From Cyclobacteriaceae bacterium (GTDB lineage: Bacteria; Bacteroidota; Bacteroidia; Cytophagales; Cyclobacteriaceae): DNA of 64,000 nucleotides. The first letter of the stretch is position 1, and every line of letters starts with the position of its first letter. Where the stretch lies: NCBI GenBank assembly GCA_019638355.1, contig JAHBTY010000001.1, positions 744,001 to 808,000 on the forward strand, in the 5' to 3' direction. The translations under genes were made by a program, and so were the position numbers. This document shows positions 25,413-34,731 of the stretch, piece by piece. The notes beneath the pieces were generated by a model. It had not been told where the DNA came from, did not search any database, and saw nothing but the letters and a program-made list of their open reading frames with translations.

Positions 25413-26855
25413 TTATCTTTTCAAGAGCAGATAAGCTGCGGCTGCCAGCATAAGCACAATAAACACATTGAAACCAATTTTAAACCAATTGGTTGGCGCG
25501 GTGGCCTGCAAGGTATTTGCAACGCTATCGGCCCGATCGTAAAATGATCCGGCATCCGTGCTTTCAATAAATTGATTTTGCTGACTTTCGCCTTTTACCC
25601 GCAGCATATAGGAGGCGCGTAATGTATCATACTTTTTTTTGCTGGTGTTAAAGTAAACCCACTGTACGTATTGACCCAGGTTATAGTTTCCGGGCTCCTT
25701 AGGCACAATAAAGTAACTAAAAGTTTTAGTGCCGGCCACTCGATTATTTTCCCGATTTATACTCTGCTTAACATTTGGTTCATAAAAATCAAATGCGCCA
25801 TCTTTCTGTACTATTGGTTTTTCGATTGCCGAAATATTTCCTTCGCCAAAAATGCGAAACTCATAGGCTGCACTTTGGCCGGTTAGTAAATCGATTGTTG
25901 AAATTTTCTCATCTAATCGGTAATCGCCAACAGCAACAGCATCGCGTAAGGGGTGTTGCGGCAGTTCTTTTACTTTTACTGTTTTTGGTTTGGAATAAAA
26001 TGTTTTAAAATCTTCCTGACGGTTTTGCCCAAAGAAGGATGGATTTTTTGCGATTTTAAACTTTATCATTTGTAATCCAACACTGGGAAACTCTACTGGT
26101 TTTGTGTTAAGGGGATAAAACGTGCCTTGATAAATTTTATATTGGGTATATCCTTTTCCGTTTATTTCGATATGCTCACCATCTACATTTTCAATGTTAA
26201 AGTTTTCTTCCCAACAATTGGTTGGTCTTAGTTTTTTTAAAATCTCGGCAAGTTGCGGCCCCAGGTTATGAAACTGCATGGAGGCACGATTGTTATCGGC
26301 CACTAAAAATGCCAGCGTAGTATTAAAACCTTCGCCAACATATACTTCATCTTTGTTGGTGGTTAACGCCAGCAGTGCATCTTCCTTTATATCAACAAAC
26401 TCGGTTTCGCTTCGCCCAAAAAAATCCTGCATGGGGTCGCGATCAAAAAAACTCCTGAACGGATCGGGTTGAGCCTGCACGGCAGGCCCCACTTTAATTT
26501 TTTTACCGTTTACCGAATAAATCTGATCATTTACCTTCAGTTTAAATGCCGGTACGGTAAAGGTTCCTTGTCGGGTGGGCAGGTAGGTCATAATAATACT
26601 TTGCGAAGAACTAACCTGGCCGTTTACGATACTGGTTTGTGATTGGGTAGAAGTTCCACGCTTTTTAAATCCTTCTATCTCTGGAAAATTCTCATAATTT
26701 TTTAATCGGTCGTTGTTTACCGTAATCGTAATAGTCCAGGGCTGGTTTTCACCGATTTCATCAGGCCCCAATGTAATCTGAACATCCTGGGCCATCAGGA
26801 AATTAGCAGCACACAACAAAATGAAACTTAAAGCCGTTCTTTTACTGAATTTCAT
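25413..26855 (-). CDS. batD: BatD family protein
   Basis: A 480-residue protein with a signal peptide (FILLCAANFLMAQ), several beta-rich domains and one C-terminal membrane helix before a short basic tail (LLLKR). The start VQITLGPDEIGENQPWTITI and the GTFTVPAF and FPSVGLQMIKFK segments match the BatD (oxygen tolerance) family. ATG at 26855 puts the signal peptide at the N-terminus and agrees with a promoter at 26888-26918. Usually found with batA/B/C/E; none of those is in this window. Confidence 0.88.
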   Translation of the reverse strand: MKFSKRTALSFILLCAANFLMAQDVQITLGPDEIGENQPWTITITVNNDRLKNYENFPEIEGFKKRGTSTQSQTSIVNGQVSSSQSIIMTYLPTRQGTFTVPAFKLKVNDQIYSVNGKKIKVGPAVQAQPDPFRSFFDRDPMQDFFGRSETEFVDIKEDALLALTTNKDEVYVGEGFNTTLAFLVADNNRASMQFHNLGPQLAEILKKLRPTNCWEENFNIENVDGEHIEINGKGYTQYKIYQGTFYPLNTKPVEFPSVGLQMIKFKIAKNPSFFGQNRQEDFKTFYSKPKTVKVKELPQHPLRDAVAVGDYRLDEKISTIDLLTGQSAAYEFRIFGEGNISAIEKPIVQKDGAFDFYEPNVKQSINRENNRVAGTKTFSYFIVPKEPGNYNLGQYVQWVYFNTSKKKYDTLRASYMLRVKGESQQNQFIESTDAGSFYDRADSVANTLQATAPTNWFKIGFNVFIVLMLAAAAYLLLKR

Positions 26856-26887
26856 ATCGCAATCATCGCAACGCGTTTGCATAAATA

Positions 26888-26918
26888 CAAAAGTAAACTC
26901 TTTCTTTTCAGTGTTAAA
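26888..26918 (-). promoter_or_regulatory. Promoter of batD
   Basis: On the minus strand TTTA, 19 bases, then TACTTTTG: one mismatch from the TTTG/N19/TAnnTTTG consensus of the Bacteroidota primary sigma factor. It is 33 bases upstream of the chosen ATG. Confidence 0.6.
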
Positions 26919-26999
26919 CTGCTTTTGTATTTTAACGGTTGCAACCGGGGCGGTGGGTTGTTGTTTGAAGTTAAAACCAAATACTTACCATTTTTTAAT

Positions 27000-27191
27000 A
27001 TGAAGATGCTTAGTTATGCAAAGCACATTCTCACACGGGTGAGTTTTGATGCACGGCTCTTTGAGAAGGAGTTGCGGAAGGCGATCAAAATGTTGATTGC
27101 CGATGAGGTACAGGATCTGAAAAATTGGTGTTATGCCAACTTTTCGGGAGAGCACGAGGCGATCTTGAATCGTTGTTTTATAAGAGTGTAG
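27000..27191 (+). CDS. Small uncharacterised protein (63 aa)
   Basis: A 63-residue protein rich in Lys/Glu and helix-forming residues: begins MKMLSYAKHILTRVSFDARL and contains ELRKAIKMLIADEVQDLKNWCY. The first ATG that fits helix content is at 27000, and a Rho-independent terminator follows 29 bases after the stop, which argues that it is a real transcription unit. No homologue with a function is known to me. Confidence 0.65.
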   Translation: MKMLSYAKHILTRVSFDARLFEKELRKAIKMLIADEVQDLKNWCYANFSGEHEAILNRCFIRV

Positions 27192-27220
27192 AATTGTAAA
27201 ACCGAAAAACAAAATTGTGT

Positions 27221-27250
27221 AGTCCCGCTTTTAGTGGGACTATTTTTTTT
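27221..27250 (+). terminator. Terminator after the 63-aa gene
   Basis: AGTCCCGC, loop TTTTA, GTGGGACT, then TTTTTTTT: an eight-pair stem (one G-T wobble) and T-tract. The T-tract overlaps the last codons of the convergent queG gene. Confidence 0.85.
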
Positions 27251-28166
27251 CACTAACAAACCGAATATTTCTTTTCAATCCATCGTACTTGGTTCGCTTT
27301 ACAGCGGAGTTTTTGAAAAATCTCTCGAATACATCCTCGGTAATTTCTTCCCAATCTTGTCTTGAAAAACTTTTCAATTCTGAATTTGGTGCAAAGCGCG
27401 GCTCGCGGTGTGGTTTTGAAAAACTATTCCATGGGCAAACATCCTGGCAGATGTCGCACCCAAAAATCCAATTTTCGAATTTGCCCTTAACTTCTGTGGG
27501 AATTTCTTCTTTTAATTCAATGGTGAAGTACGAAATGCATTTACTACCATCTACCACATACGGTTCGGCAATTGCATCGGTGGGGCAGGCATCCATACAC
27601 GCGGTGCAAGTGCCGCAATAATCTTTTATTGGACCATCGTATTCTAATTCAAGATCAACAATCAGTTCGGCCAGAAAGAAAAAACTGCCCATGTTTTTGT
27701 TCAGCAATAAACTGTTTTTGCCAATCCAACCCAGTCCGGCTTTTTTTGCCCATGCCCGTTCATGCACCGGTGCCGAATCTACAAACGCACGGCCTTCTAC
27801 TTTGCCAATGGTTTCTTCTATTCGTTGTAGAAAAATTTTAAGCTTCTCTTTAATTACATGATGGTAATCTTCGCCATAAGCATATTTGGCAATCTTGAAT
27901 GAATCAGGGTTTTCTTTAGCGAGATCTTTTTCGGGATAATAATTATAAATAAGACTGATTACCGACTTGGCACCGGGAACCAGCAACGTTGGATCAAGGC
28001 GCTTATCAAAATGATTTTCGAGGTAACTCATCTTGCCTTGATAGCCGTGCTTAAGCCATGCTTCCAATCGCGGTGCTTCTTCTTCCAGAAACTCGGCTTT
28101 TGCAATGCCACAATAACTGAAGCCGAGATCGGAGGCAATTTTTTTTATTTGGACAGTTGAAGTCAT
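27240..28166 (-). CDS. queG: Epoxyqueuosine reductase
   Basis: A 308-residue cobalamin/Fe-S enzyme performing the last step of queuosine synthesis on tRNA. Two 4Fe-4S clusters are shown by [13 protein letters not shown] near residue 186 plus the Cys of SKCISYF, and by [11 protein letters not shown] near 245. The region [17 protein letters not shown] near residue 125 is the queuosine-binding signature. The start codon is immediately adjacent to an inverted repeat that bounds the GxxExxY cassette. Confidence 0.96.
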   Translation of the reverse strand: MTSTVQIKKIASDLGFSYCGIAKAEFLEEEAPRLEAWLKHGYQGKMSYLENHFDKRLDPTLLVPGAKSVISLIYNYYPEKDLAKENPDSFKIAKYAYGEDYHHVIKEKLKIFLQRIEETIGKVEGRAFVDSAPVHERAWAKKAGLGWIGKNSLLLNKNMGSFFFLAELIVDLELEYDGPIKDYCGTCTACMDACPTDAIAEPYVVDGSKCISYFTIELKEEIPTEVKGKFENWIFGCDICQDVCPWNSFSKPHREPRFAPNSELKSFSRQDWEEITEDVFERFFKNSAVKRTKYDGLKRNIRFVSEKK

Positions 28167-28208
28167 GAACCTTCGTGCTTCTTTGTGTTCTTGGAGTCTT
28201 TGTGGTTC
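28167..28208 (-). repeat. Left inverted repeat of the GxxExxY cassette
   Basis: On the minus strand this 42-base segment reads GAACCACAAAGACTCCAAGA then ACACAAAGAAGCACGAAGG and TTC. It is inverted relative to, and about 75-80 percent alike, the segment at 28613-28652. It begins at the base next to the queG ATG. Confidence 0.7.
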
Positions 28209-28596
28209 ATAAAATCAACCGCCTTATTCCATCTTTCAATAATGGAATATAAAAATTTATTAAAAGTCCCAATCTTTTATTCGTGAGCCTCAAATAACTG
28301 AGTAATTGGGCTTCCCAAACCGGATGAAAATTTTCTTGTGCCTTTAATTCAACAACAACTAAATTCTCAACGAGTAGATCAAGTCGTAATCCATTTTCAA
28401 TTAATAAAGACTCATAGTGAATCGGAACCTCTTTTTGCCTAACGAATGATAAGTCACGTTTATTCAATTCGTAAGAAAAGCACTTTTCATAAACACTTTC
28501 AAGAAGACCTGGTCCTAAACTTTTGTGAATCTTAATAGCAATATCTACAAGCTGACTAGCTATATACTCTTCTCGCTGTGAAAGCTTTGTGAACAT
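28207..28596 (-). CDS. GxxExxY protein (PD-(D/E)XK nuclease-like)
   Basis: A 129-residue small protein with the name-giving motif in [17 protein letters not shown] (G-x2-E-x2-Y, residues about 30-46), followed by a PD-(D/E)XK-like core: [18 protein letters not shown] (Asp, then Glu-x-Lys). The family is of unknown function and often multicopy. It is flanked on both sides by inverted repeats of about 40 bp, and gene plus repeats exactly fill the space between queG and ruvB. Confidence 0.88.
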   Translation of the reverse strand: MFTKLSQREEYIASQLVDIAIKIHKSLGPGLLESVYEKCFSYELNKRDLSFVRQKEVPIHYESLLIENGLRLDLLVENLVVVELKAQENFHPVWEAQLLSYLRLTNKRLGLLINFYIPLLKDGIRRLIL

Positions 28597-28612
28597 ACTC
28601 TCAATTTATTTT

Positions 28613-28652
28613 GAACCACTAAAACCCAAAGGCACGAAGAATCACGAAGTTC
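28613..28652 (+). repeat. Right inverted repeat of the GxxExxY cassette
   Basis: Reads GAACCACTAAAACCCAAAGG then CACGAAGAATCACGAAG and TTC. It ends inside the ruvB stop codon (minus strand TGA at 28651-28653). Partner of 28167-28208. Confidence 0.7.
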
Positions 28653-29685
28653 AATCAAATAACCCCGGCCCGCGTAAAGAAGGCGGTAGTGCAAGCTTTA
28701 AATGTTTGTAGGCTTTCTCTGTAGCTTCCCGTCCGCGTGAGGTTCGTTTAATGTAGCCTTCCTGAATCAAAAATGGCTCATAAACTTCTTCTATCGTTTC
28801 GGCTTCTTCGCCTACAGCTGTGGCGATAGTAGTAAGTCCCACCGGGCCACCTTTAAACTTTTCGATGATGGTGCTGAGAATCCTATTATCCATTTCGTCT
28901 AATCCATTCTCATCCACATCTAAAGCCTGTAATGCCATTTGCGCAATAGCTTTTGTGATAGTGCCATCGCCTTTTATCTGGGCAAAATCGCGTGTGCGTC
29001 TTAATAAGTTGTTGGCAATGCGTGGTGTACCCCTGCTTCTGCGGGCAATCTCAAACGCAGCATCTTCTACAATCGGAGTTTTTAAAATTTCGGCCGAGCG
29101 TTTTACAATTTTGGTAAGCAGCTCCGAATCATAATACTCCAGGCGTGCATTAATAGCAAAGCGTGCGCGAAGCGGAGCGGTAAGTAACCCTGCACGCGTG
29201 GTGGCACCAATTAATGTAAACGGATTTAAACTGATTTGTACCGAGCGTGCATTGGGGCCTGTATCCAACATAATGTCGATACGGTAATCTTCCATGGCCG
29301 AATACAGGTATTCTTCCACAATCGGATTAAGCCTGTGAATTTCATCAATAAAAAGCACATCGTTTGTTTCCAGATTGGTAAGCAATCCGGCAAGGTCGCT
29401 GGGTTTATCCAACACCGGCCCTGAAGTAATTTTTATGTTGGAGCCAAGTTCATTGGCAATTATAAATGACAGTGTGGTTTTACCCAGACCAGGTGGCCCG
29501 TGCAGCAGCACGTGGTCCAACGACTCTTCGCGTTGTTTAGCAGCCTGCACAAACACCTTAATGTTATCTACTACTTTTTGTTGACCCGTAAAGTCGCTGA
29601 AGGTAAGCGGCCGTAGGGCTTTCTCTATTTCTTTATCGGTGGTGCTTTGTCCTTCCGGATCGCCCTTTAAATAATCTTCGCGCAT
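28651..29685 (-). CDS. ruvB: Holliday junction branch migration helicase RuvB
   Basis: A 344-residue AAA+ motor that drives branch migration with RuvA. Walker A is GPPGLGKTT near residue 60, Walker B is LFIDEIHRL near 110 and the sensor/arginine region GATTRAG near 160. The C-terminal winged helix ends with [18 protein letters not shown] at 29685 (MREDYLKG) is preferred over the TTG four codons upstream, because GAAAGAA forms a plausible ribosome-binding site directly before it. Confidence 0.97.
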   Translation of the reverse strand: MREDYLKGDPEGQSTTDKEIEKALRPLTFSDFTGQQKVVDNIKVFVQAAKQREESLDHVLLHGPPGLGKTTLSFIIANELGSNIKITSGPVLDKPSDLAGLLTNLETNDVLFIDEIHRLNPIVEEYLYSAMEDYRIDIMLDTGPNARSVQISLNPFTLIGATTRAGLLTAPLRARFAINARLEYYDSELLTKIVKRSAEILKTPIVEDAAFEIARRSRGTPRIANNLLRRTRDFAQIKGDGTITKAIAQMALQALDVDENGLDEMDNRILSTIIEKFKGGPVGLTTIATAVGEEAETIEEVYEPFLIQEGYIKRTSRGREATEKAYKHLKLALPPSLRGPGLFD

Positions 29686-29776
29686 AAATTCTTTCAAAGC
29701 GAAAGTTAAGCAAATAAACTGCTTGCTGGTTCTAATTGTGCGTTTGGGTTTTAACTTGCAAGCCCAATTCTACCGT

Positions 29777-30799
29777 ATGGATAACCGTTGGAAAAATGCA
29801 ATCTACTCTGTCGTGGTACTGGCCGCAATCTGGGTTGTTTATCAGTGGCGTAATCGCGTGCCCGAGCCCATCAAGATACAAGGCGAAACGATGGCAACCA
29901 CTTATAACATCACTTACTTCGATCCGAAGAACCGTAATTTCAAATCTGCCATTGATTCAATATTGGTTTTGGTTAATCAATCTATCAACAACTATAATCC
30001 TGAGTCTGAGGTTTCTGTTTTTAATCAGTCCGGTGGATTTAAATTCAACTTGCCTTACCTACTTCCACCGGTTGTGGTGGCACAAAAAGTTTTTTCCGAT
30101 TCGCAAGGTGCGTTTGATCCTACTGTGTTGCCGCTGGTTAACCTGTGGGGCTTTGCGCAGAAAAAAGTTGAGCGACCGGACAGTTCCAAGATTGATTCAA
30201 TTCGGGCCATTATTGGCTTCGAAAAAATTCAATTCAGTAAGGATAGCATCTGGAAACTGGATTTTCGTTCGCAACTGGATTTTGGTGGCATTGGCCAGGG
30301 TTACGGTGCCGATGTAATTACAGATTTTTTGAAAGCCAAGGGAATTAAAAATATGTTGGTTGAGTTAGGTGGGGAAGGTATGGCCTGTGGCATTAATATT
30401 AAATCGGGAAAACCGTGGGAGTTGGGGATTCTCGATCCTAACTCCACACACGATAATCAATTTTTTAAAGCGTATGTATCATTAACCGATCAGTCTTTCA
30501 CTACATCCGGCAATTATTTTAATTATAGAGAAGTGGATGGTAAAAAATATTCACATACCATCGATCCACAAACGGGGTATCCGGCCACACGCTCTATTCT
30601 CAGTGCTTCTGTATTTACAAAAGATTGTACCACAGCCGATGCCTGGGGCACTGCATTTATGGTAATGGGGCACGAACGAGCCATCGAAGTATTAAAAAAA
30701 CATCCGGAAATCGATGCGTTTCTGATTTATACAACTCCCGAAGGTATTGCTACCTTTGCCACCGAAAAAATAAGCAAACAACTCCGCGTCAATCCCTGA
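29777..30799 (+). CDS. apbE: FAD:protein FMN transferase
   Basis: A 340-residue ApbE/flavin transferase that attaches FMN to Thr of target proteins such as RnfG/NqrC. One N-terminal membrane helix (about 8-25) anchors it; no lipobox Cys is present. Conserved parts: DFGGIGQGYGAD, ELGGEGMACG, TTSGNYFNYR, SHTIDPQTGYPA and TTADAWGTAFMVMG with the metal-binding Asp. ATG at 29777 is preferred because it places the membrane helix near the start. The ZIP gene follows 16 bases downstream. Confidence 0.93.
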   Translation: MDNRWKNAIYSVVVLAAIWVVYQWRNRVPEPIKIQGETMATTYNITYFDPKNRNFKSAIDSILVLVNQSINNYNPESEVSVFNQSGGFKFNLPYLLPPVVVAQKVFSDSQGAFDPTVLPLVNLWGFAQKKVERPDSSKIDSIRAIIGFEKIQFSKDSIWKLDFRSQLDFGGIGQGYGADVITDFLKAKGIKNMLVELGGEGMACGINIKSGKPWELGILDPNSTHDNQFFKAYVSLTDQSFTTSGNYFNYREVDGKKYSHTIDPQTGYPATRSILSASVFTKDCTTADAWGTAFMVMGHERAIEVLKKHPEIDAFLIYTTPEGIATFATEKISKQLRVNP

Positions 30800-30815
30800 C
30801 CTGCCAACGGCTGTT

Positions 30816-31580
30816 ATGACTTTAAAACTACTCGTACTTTTTTTTACACCCTTGCTGGCCGGTTTAATGGTGTACCTGGTCCCCACCGCAAAAGGAAACA
30901 GTTTTAAGTTACTGCTGGTATTTGCAGGCTCGTACCTGTTTGCCATTACCGTTACACACATTTTACCTGAGTTATACCGCCAACACTATGAGGTGAAATT
31001 GATCGGGTTATTCGTATTGGCCGGGTTCTTTCTGCAACAATTTCTGGAATATTTTACTTCGGGTGTAGAGCATGGGCATATTCATTCGCATGATCATACC
31101 CATAACCATCATGGGCATACTCATAAGCATCATACCGTATCAGCATTAGTGTTGTTATTTGCCTTGTGTATTCATGCCTTTCTGGAAGGTAGCATGCTGG
31201 CCCAACCGGTTACCATGGGTTTTGGGTACGATGTAAATGCTGTATTATTAGGCATTGCTTTACATCGGGCACCGGCTGCATTTGCATTAATGACAGTGCT
31301 GGCTATTCAATTACACGCTAAGCGAAAAGCACTACCACACCTAATCGTTTTTTCAATAGCTGCACCCGCAGGGTTGTTAATAAGCTCGTACTTTGTTGAA
31401 AGTAAATTGCTTACCGAAACCGGGTTGATCTACTTGTATGCCTTGGTGTGTGGAAACTTTTTACACATCTCCACTACAATTGTTTTTGAAAGCAGTCCCG
31501 AGCACCGGTTTAACATCTGGAAACTGGGTGTGGCTGTAATTGGTGCCTTGGTGGCTGTGGCCGTTGAGTACGCGATTTAA
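30816..31580 (+). CDS. ZIP family metal transporter
   Basis: A 254-residue inner-membrane transporter for divalent cations such as zinc. About eight helices, with a His-rich cytosolic loop between helices 3 and 4 (HGHIHSHDHTHNHHGHTHKH at about 87-106), typical of ZIP proteins. Helix 4 carries HAFLEGSML and helix 5 the HRAPAAF pattern, which form the metal path. It begins 16 bases after apbE and may share its transcript. Confidence 0.92.
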   Translation: MTLKLLVLFFTPLLAGLMVYLVPTAKGNSFKLLLVFAGSYLFAITVTHILPELYRQHYEVKLIGLFVLAGFFLQQFLEYFTSGVEHGHIHSHDHTHNHHGHTHKHHTVSALVLLFALCIHAFLEGSMLAQPVTMGFGYDVNAVLLGIALHRAPAAFALMTVLAIQLHAKRKALPHLIVFSIAAPAGLLISSYFVESKLLTETGLIYLYALVCGNFLHISTTIVFESSPEHRFNIWKLGVAVIGALVAVAVEYAI

Positions 31581-31599
31581 TCGCTTGCCTTAATTAACT

Positions 31600-31630
31600 T
31601 TTGAAATTTCAGTTAAGTATTCCATTTTAG
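31600..31630 (+). promoter_or_regulatory. Candidate promoter of acs
   Basis: TTTG at 31600-31603, exactly 19 bases, then CATTTTAG at 31623-31630. The -33 element is perfect and the -7 element has six of eight matches counted by position. It is 24 bases upstream of the acs ATG. Confidence 0.4.
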
Positions 31631-31653
31631 AGGGAGTTATTCCAAACTACCTC

Positions 31654-33567
31654 ATGAAAAAAATTACCAACCCAGCAGAATACCAACGTGTTTATCAACA
31701 AAGCATTCAGCAACCCGAAAAATTTTGGGAAGAAATTGCCAATGATTTTGTGTGGCGCACAAAATGGGATAAAACGTTAGTGTGGGATTTTAATAAACCT
31801 GAAGTAAAATGGTTTGTAGGGGGTAAGCTCAACATTACCGAAAACTGTATCGATCGGCACCTGCCCACAAAAGCAAATCAAACTGCTATTATCTGGGAGC
31901 CGAACGATCCGCAAGAAGCCGGTTGCACCATTACGTATCAGCAATTACATGACGAAGTTTGTAAGGTAGCAAACATGCTTCGCCAGCAAGGTGTGAAAAA
32001 AGGCGACCGCGTATGCATTTATATGCCCATGATTCCCGAAACAGCTTTTGCCATGTTGGCCTGTGCCCGAATAGGAGCAGTGCACTCGGTAGTTTTTGCA
32101 GGTTTCTCGGCTGGCTCGTTGGTTGATCGAATTAATGATGCCGGTTGCAAACTGGTATTAACTTCTGATGGTGCTTACAGAGGTGAAAAAAAAATCGATC
32201 TGAAATCCATTGTGGACGAAGCTTTAACCAAATGCCCAACAGTTGAAAAAACAATTGTATTGAAGCGAACCGGAAGTGCAGTAAACATGCAGGCGGGCCG
32301 CGATCTGTGGTGGCACGATGCCATTGCCCATGCAGCAACTGTTTGCGAGCCCGAGGTAATGGATTCGGAAGATTTACTTTTTATCCTTTATACATCGGGT
32401 TCAACCGGTAAGCCAAAAGGTATGGTGCATACCATTGGCGGCTATATGGTTTATACGACCTACACATTTCAAACTGCATTTCAGTATGATTCACTCTCTG
32501 GTGCTAGTGGGCAGCAGGCTGTGTATTGGTGTACGGCCGATGTGGGTTGGATAACCGGCCACTCCTATATACTTTATGGACCCTTGGCTGCCGGAGCAAC
32601 AACATTAATGTTCGAGGGTGTTCCTTCATGGCCCGATATGGGCCGCTTCTGGCATGTTGCCGAAAAACATCGGGTTAATATTTTTTACACAGCACCTACT
32701 GCCATCCGATCGCTGGAAAAAGCACCCCTTCATTTTGTGCATCAATATGATCTGCATTCAATAAAAATATTAGGTAGTGTTGGCGAACCGATTAATGAAG
32801 AAGCCTGGCATTGGTATAGCGAACACATTGGCCGCAATCAATGCCCGGTAATCGATACCTGGTGGCAAACTGAAACAGGTGGTTTTATGATTTCACCCAT
32901 TGCTAATGTTACCAAACTTAAACCTGCTTTCGCAACCTTCCCATTGCCAGGTGTGCAACCGGCTGTAATGGATGAAAATGGAAATGAACTAACCGCAAAT
33001 GGCGTAGAGGGAAGATTAACCATAAAATTTCCGTGGCCTGCAATGGCTCGTACAATATATGGAGACCATCAACGCTTTAAAGACACTTACTTCTCCACCT
33101 TTCCAGGAAAATATTTTACAGGCGATGGTTGTAAACGCGATGAGGAAGGCTATTACCGCATTACCGGTCGTGTGGATGATATTATTATCGTATCGGGCCA
33201 CAACATGGGTACTGCCGAAGTAGAAAGCGCGATAGATGAACATTCAGCTGTGTGCGAATCGGCAGTGGTGGGTTATCCGCACGATGTGAAGGGACAAGGT
33301 ATTTATGCTTATGTAATCTGCTACGATAAGCCGCACGAAGAAGATAAACTACGTTCCGAAATTCGTGACCTGGTTTCTAAAATCATCGGCCCTATTGCCA
33401 AGCCCGATAAAATTCAATTCGTAAGTGGCTTACCGAAAACCCGCTCAGGAAAAATTATGCGCAGAATTCTCCGCAAGGTAGCCGAAGGCGAAACTTCCAA
33501 TCTGGGCGATACCTCTACTTTGCTCGATCCGGGTGTGGTAGATGAGATTAAGGCGGGGGCATTGTAA
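31654..33567 (+). CDS. acs: Acetyl-coenzyme A synthetase
   Basis: A 637-residue AMP-forming enzyme making acetyl-CoA from acetate, ATP and CoA. The nucleotide loop is YTSGSTGKPKG near residue 247, followed by WWQTETGGFM near 405 and GDGCKRDEEGYYRITGR near 490. The catalytic, acetylatable Lys is in RSGKIMRRILRK near 603. Full length. It feeds acetyl-CoA to the TCA cycle, whose sucA-sucB genes are in this window. Confidence 0.97.
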   Translation: MKKITNPAEYQRVYQQSIQQPEKFWEEIANDFVWRTKWDKTLVWDFNKPEVKWFVGGKLNITENCIDRHLPTKANQTAIIWEPNDPQEAGCTITYQQLHDEVCKVANMLRQQGVKKGDRVCIYMPMIPETAFAMLACARIGAVHSVVFAGFSAGSLVDRINDAGCKLVLTSDGAYRGEKKIDLKSIVDEALTKCPTVEKTIVLKRTGSAVNMQAGRDLWWHDAIAHAATVCEPEVMDSEDLLFILYTSGSTGKPKGMVHTIGGYMVYTTYTFQTAFQYDSLSGASGQQAVYWCTADVGWITGHSYILYGPLAAGATTLMFEGVPSWPDMGRFWHVAEKHRVNIFYTAPTAIRSLEKAPLHFVHQYDLHSIKILGSVGEPINEEAWHWYSEHIGRNQCPVIDTWWQTETGGFMISPIANVTKLKPAFATFPLPGVQPAVMDENGNELTANGVEGRLTIKFPWPAMARTIYGDHQRFKDTYFSTFPGKYFTGDGCKRDEEGYYRITGRVDDIIIVSGHNMGTAEVESAIDEHSAVCESAVVGYPHDVKGQGIYAYVICYDKPHEEDKLRSEIRDLVSKIIGPIAKPDKIQFVSGLPKTRSGKIMRRILRKVAEGETSNLGDTSTLLDPGVVDEIKAGAL

Positions 33568-33706
33568 GAAATACTGAAGCGCTATCCATCACGCTTAAAC
33601 ATTCATTTATTTGGAACCGTTGTACCAGTTTTTGCGCGATTAGGTCTCAATTTTGTTAAGTTCTGGAACTCACTAACTTTTAAAGCGGAATTTGTATTTT
33701 TACTAT

Positions 33707-34288
33707 ATGGAGCCAATCGTATTAAAATTTCCATCCAATCAACAGTTTACTGATGACGAACTGTTCGATTTCTGTGCGGCTAACGATTGGTTTAAGATCG
33801 AGCGTAACAAACAAGGTCAATTAATAATTATGTCGCCATCTGGAAGTTTAACATCCAATCTCCTCATGCGGATCAACCGCGAGTTGCTTAACTGGTTGGA
33901 TAAACAAAATGATTTGGGCTATTTATTTGAGTCATCAGCTGGATTCAAGTTGCCGGATGGATCTGTTTTTTCCGCAGACGCTGCGTTTGTTATGAAACAG
34001 AGATGGGAATCATTGACAAAATCACAACAAGAAAAATTTGCCCCGGTTTGCCCGGATTTTGTGATTGAAGTACGATCACCATCTGATTCTATTCAACAAC
34101 TAAAAGAAAAAATGAATAGTTGGATGGCTAATGGCTGCCGGTTGGGTTGGTTGATTGATCCCATCGCAAAAAAAGCCTGGATTTATACACAATCCGGTGT
34201 AGTGAAAACTTTTGAAAATTTTGAAGGCCAACTCGATGGGTTGGATGTACTTCCTGAACTTAATCTTAACTTAAAACTATTAGTATAA
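33707..34288 (+). CDS. Uma2 family PD-(D/E)XK nuclease-like protein
   Basis: A 193-residue protein with the Uma2 pattern: GSLTSNLLMRINRELLNWL, ADAAFVMKQRW, CPDFVIEVRSPSDS (catalytic Asp and Glu-x-Arg in place of Glu-x-Lys) and GWLIDPIAKKAWIY. ATG at 33707 is used; an earlier in-frame ATG at 33692 adds only MYFYY. Its TAA overlaps the ATG of the DUF3127 gene by one base (TAATG), so they are coupled. Function of Uma2 proteins is not settled. Confidence 0.88.
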   Translation: MEPIVLKFPSNQQFTDDELFDFCAANDWFKIERNKQGQLIIMSPSGSLTSNLLMRINRELLNWLDKQNDLGYLFESSAGFKLPDGSVFSADAAFVMKQRWESLTKSQQEKFAPVCPDFVIEVRSPSDSIQQLKEKMNSWMANGCRLGWLIDPIAKKAWIYTQSGVVKTFENFEGQLDGLDVLPELNLNLKLLV

Positions 34289-34641
34289 TGGCAATGGACA
34301 TTAGTGGTGTAGTTGTGGCTCTTTTACCACTACAAAGCGGACAATCAAAAAGCGGAAACGCATGGAAGAAGCAGGAATTTATTCTTGAAACCCCGGGGCA
34401 ATACCCCAAAAAAGTTTGTCTTTCGCTATGGGGCGAGAAAGTAGATGAAAACAGACTTACAATCGGAGAAAAAATAACGGCATCTATCAACCTGGAAAGT
34501 CGCGAATACAATGGCCGTTGGTACACCGAGGCCCGCGCCTGGAAAATTATCCGCTCGGGTAGCACTGGAAGCAATGAAGCACCACCACCAACCGATGATT
34601 TTATTCCGGAGAGTGGTGGAAGCGATGATTTGCCGTTTTAG
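34288..34641 (+). CDS. DUF3127 protein with SSB-like C-terminal tail
   Basis: A 117-residue protein of a Bacteroidota family (DUF3127). The N-terminal ~90 residues look like an OB fold (KKQEFILETPGQYPKKVCLS, EKITASINLESREYNGRWY). A short Pro/Ser-rich linker leads to the acidic tip SGGSDDLPF, closely resembling the end of single-stranded DNA-binding protein that recruits partner proteins. Single-stranded DNA binding is therefore inferred. Coupled to the preceding Uma2 gene. Confidence 0.85.
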   Translation: MAMDISGVVVALLPLQSGQSKSGNAWKKQEFILETPGQYPKKVCLSLWGEKVDENRLTIGEKITASINLESREYNGRWYTEARAWKIIRSGSTGSNEAPPPTDDFIPESGGSDDLPF

Positions 34642-34731
34642 GTTGATTCAAAGAGATTTAAAGTTATTGATGTGCCTTTTGGCAGTCTTTGAGCAACAAA
34701 AAGTGCGTTCTAGTCTTAATCATTTGAATTG

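Noticed and set aside
31075-31135. CAT-rich DNA repeat near 31.1 kb
   Set aside because: It encodes the His-rich loop of the ZIP transporter; a coding effect, not a separate repeat element.
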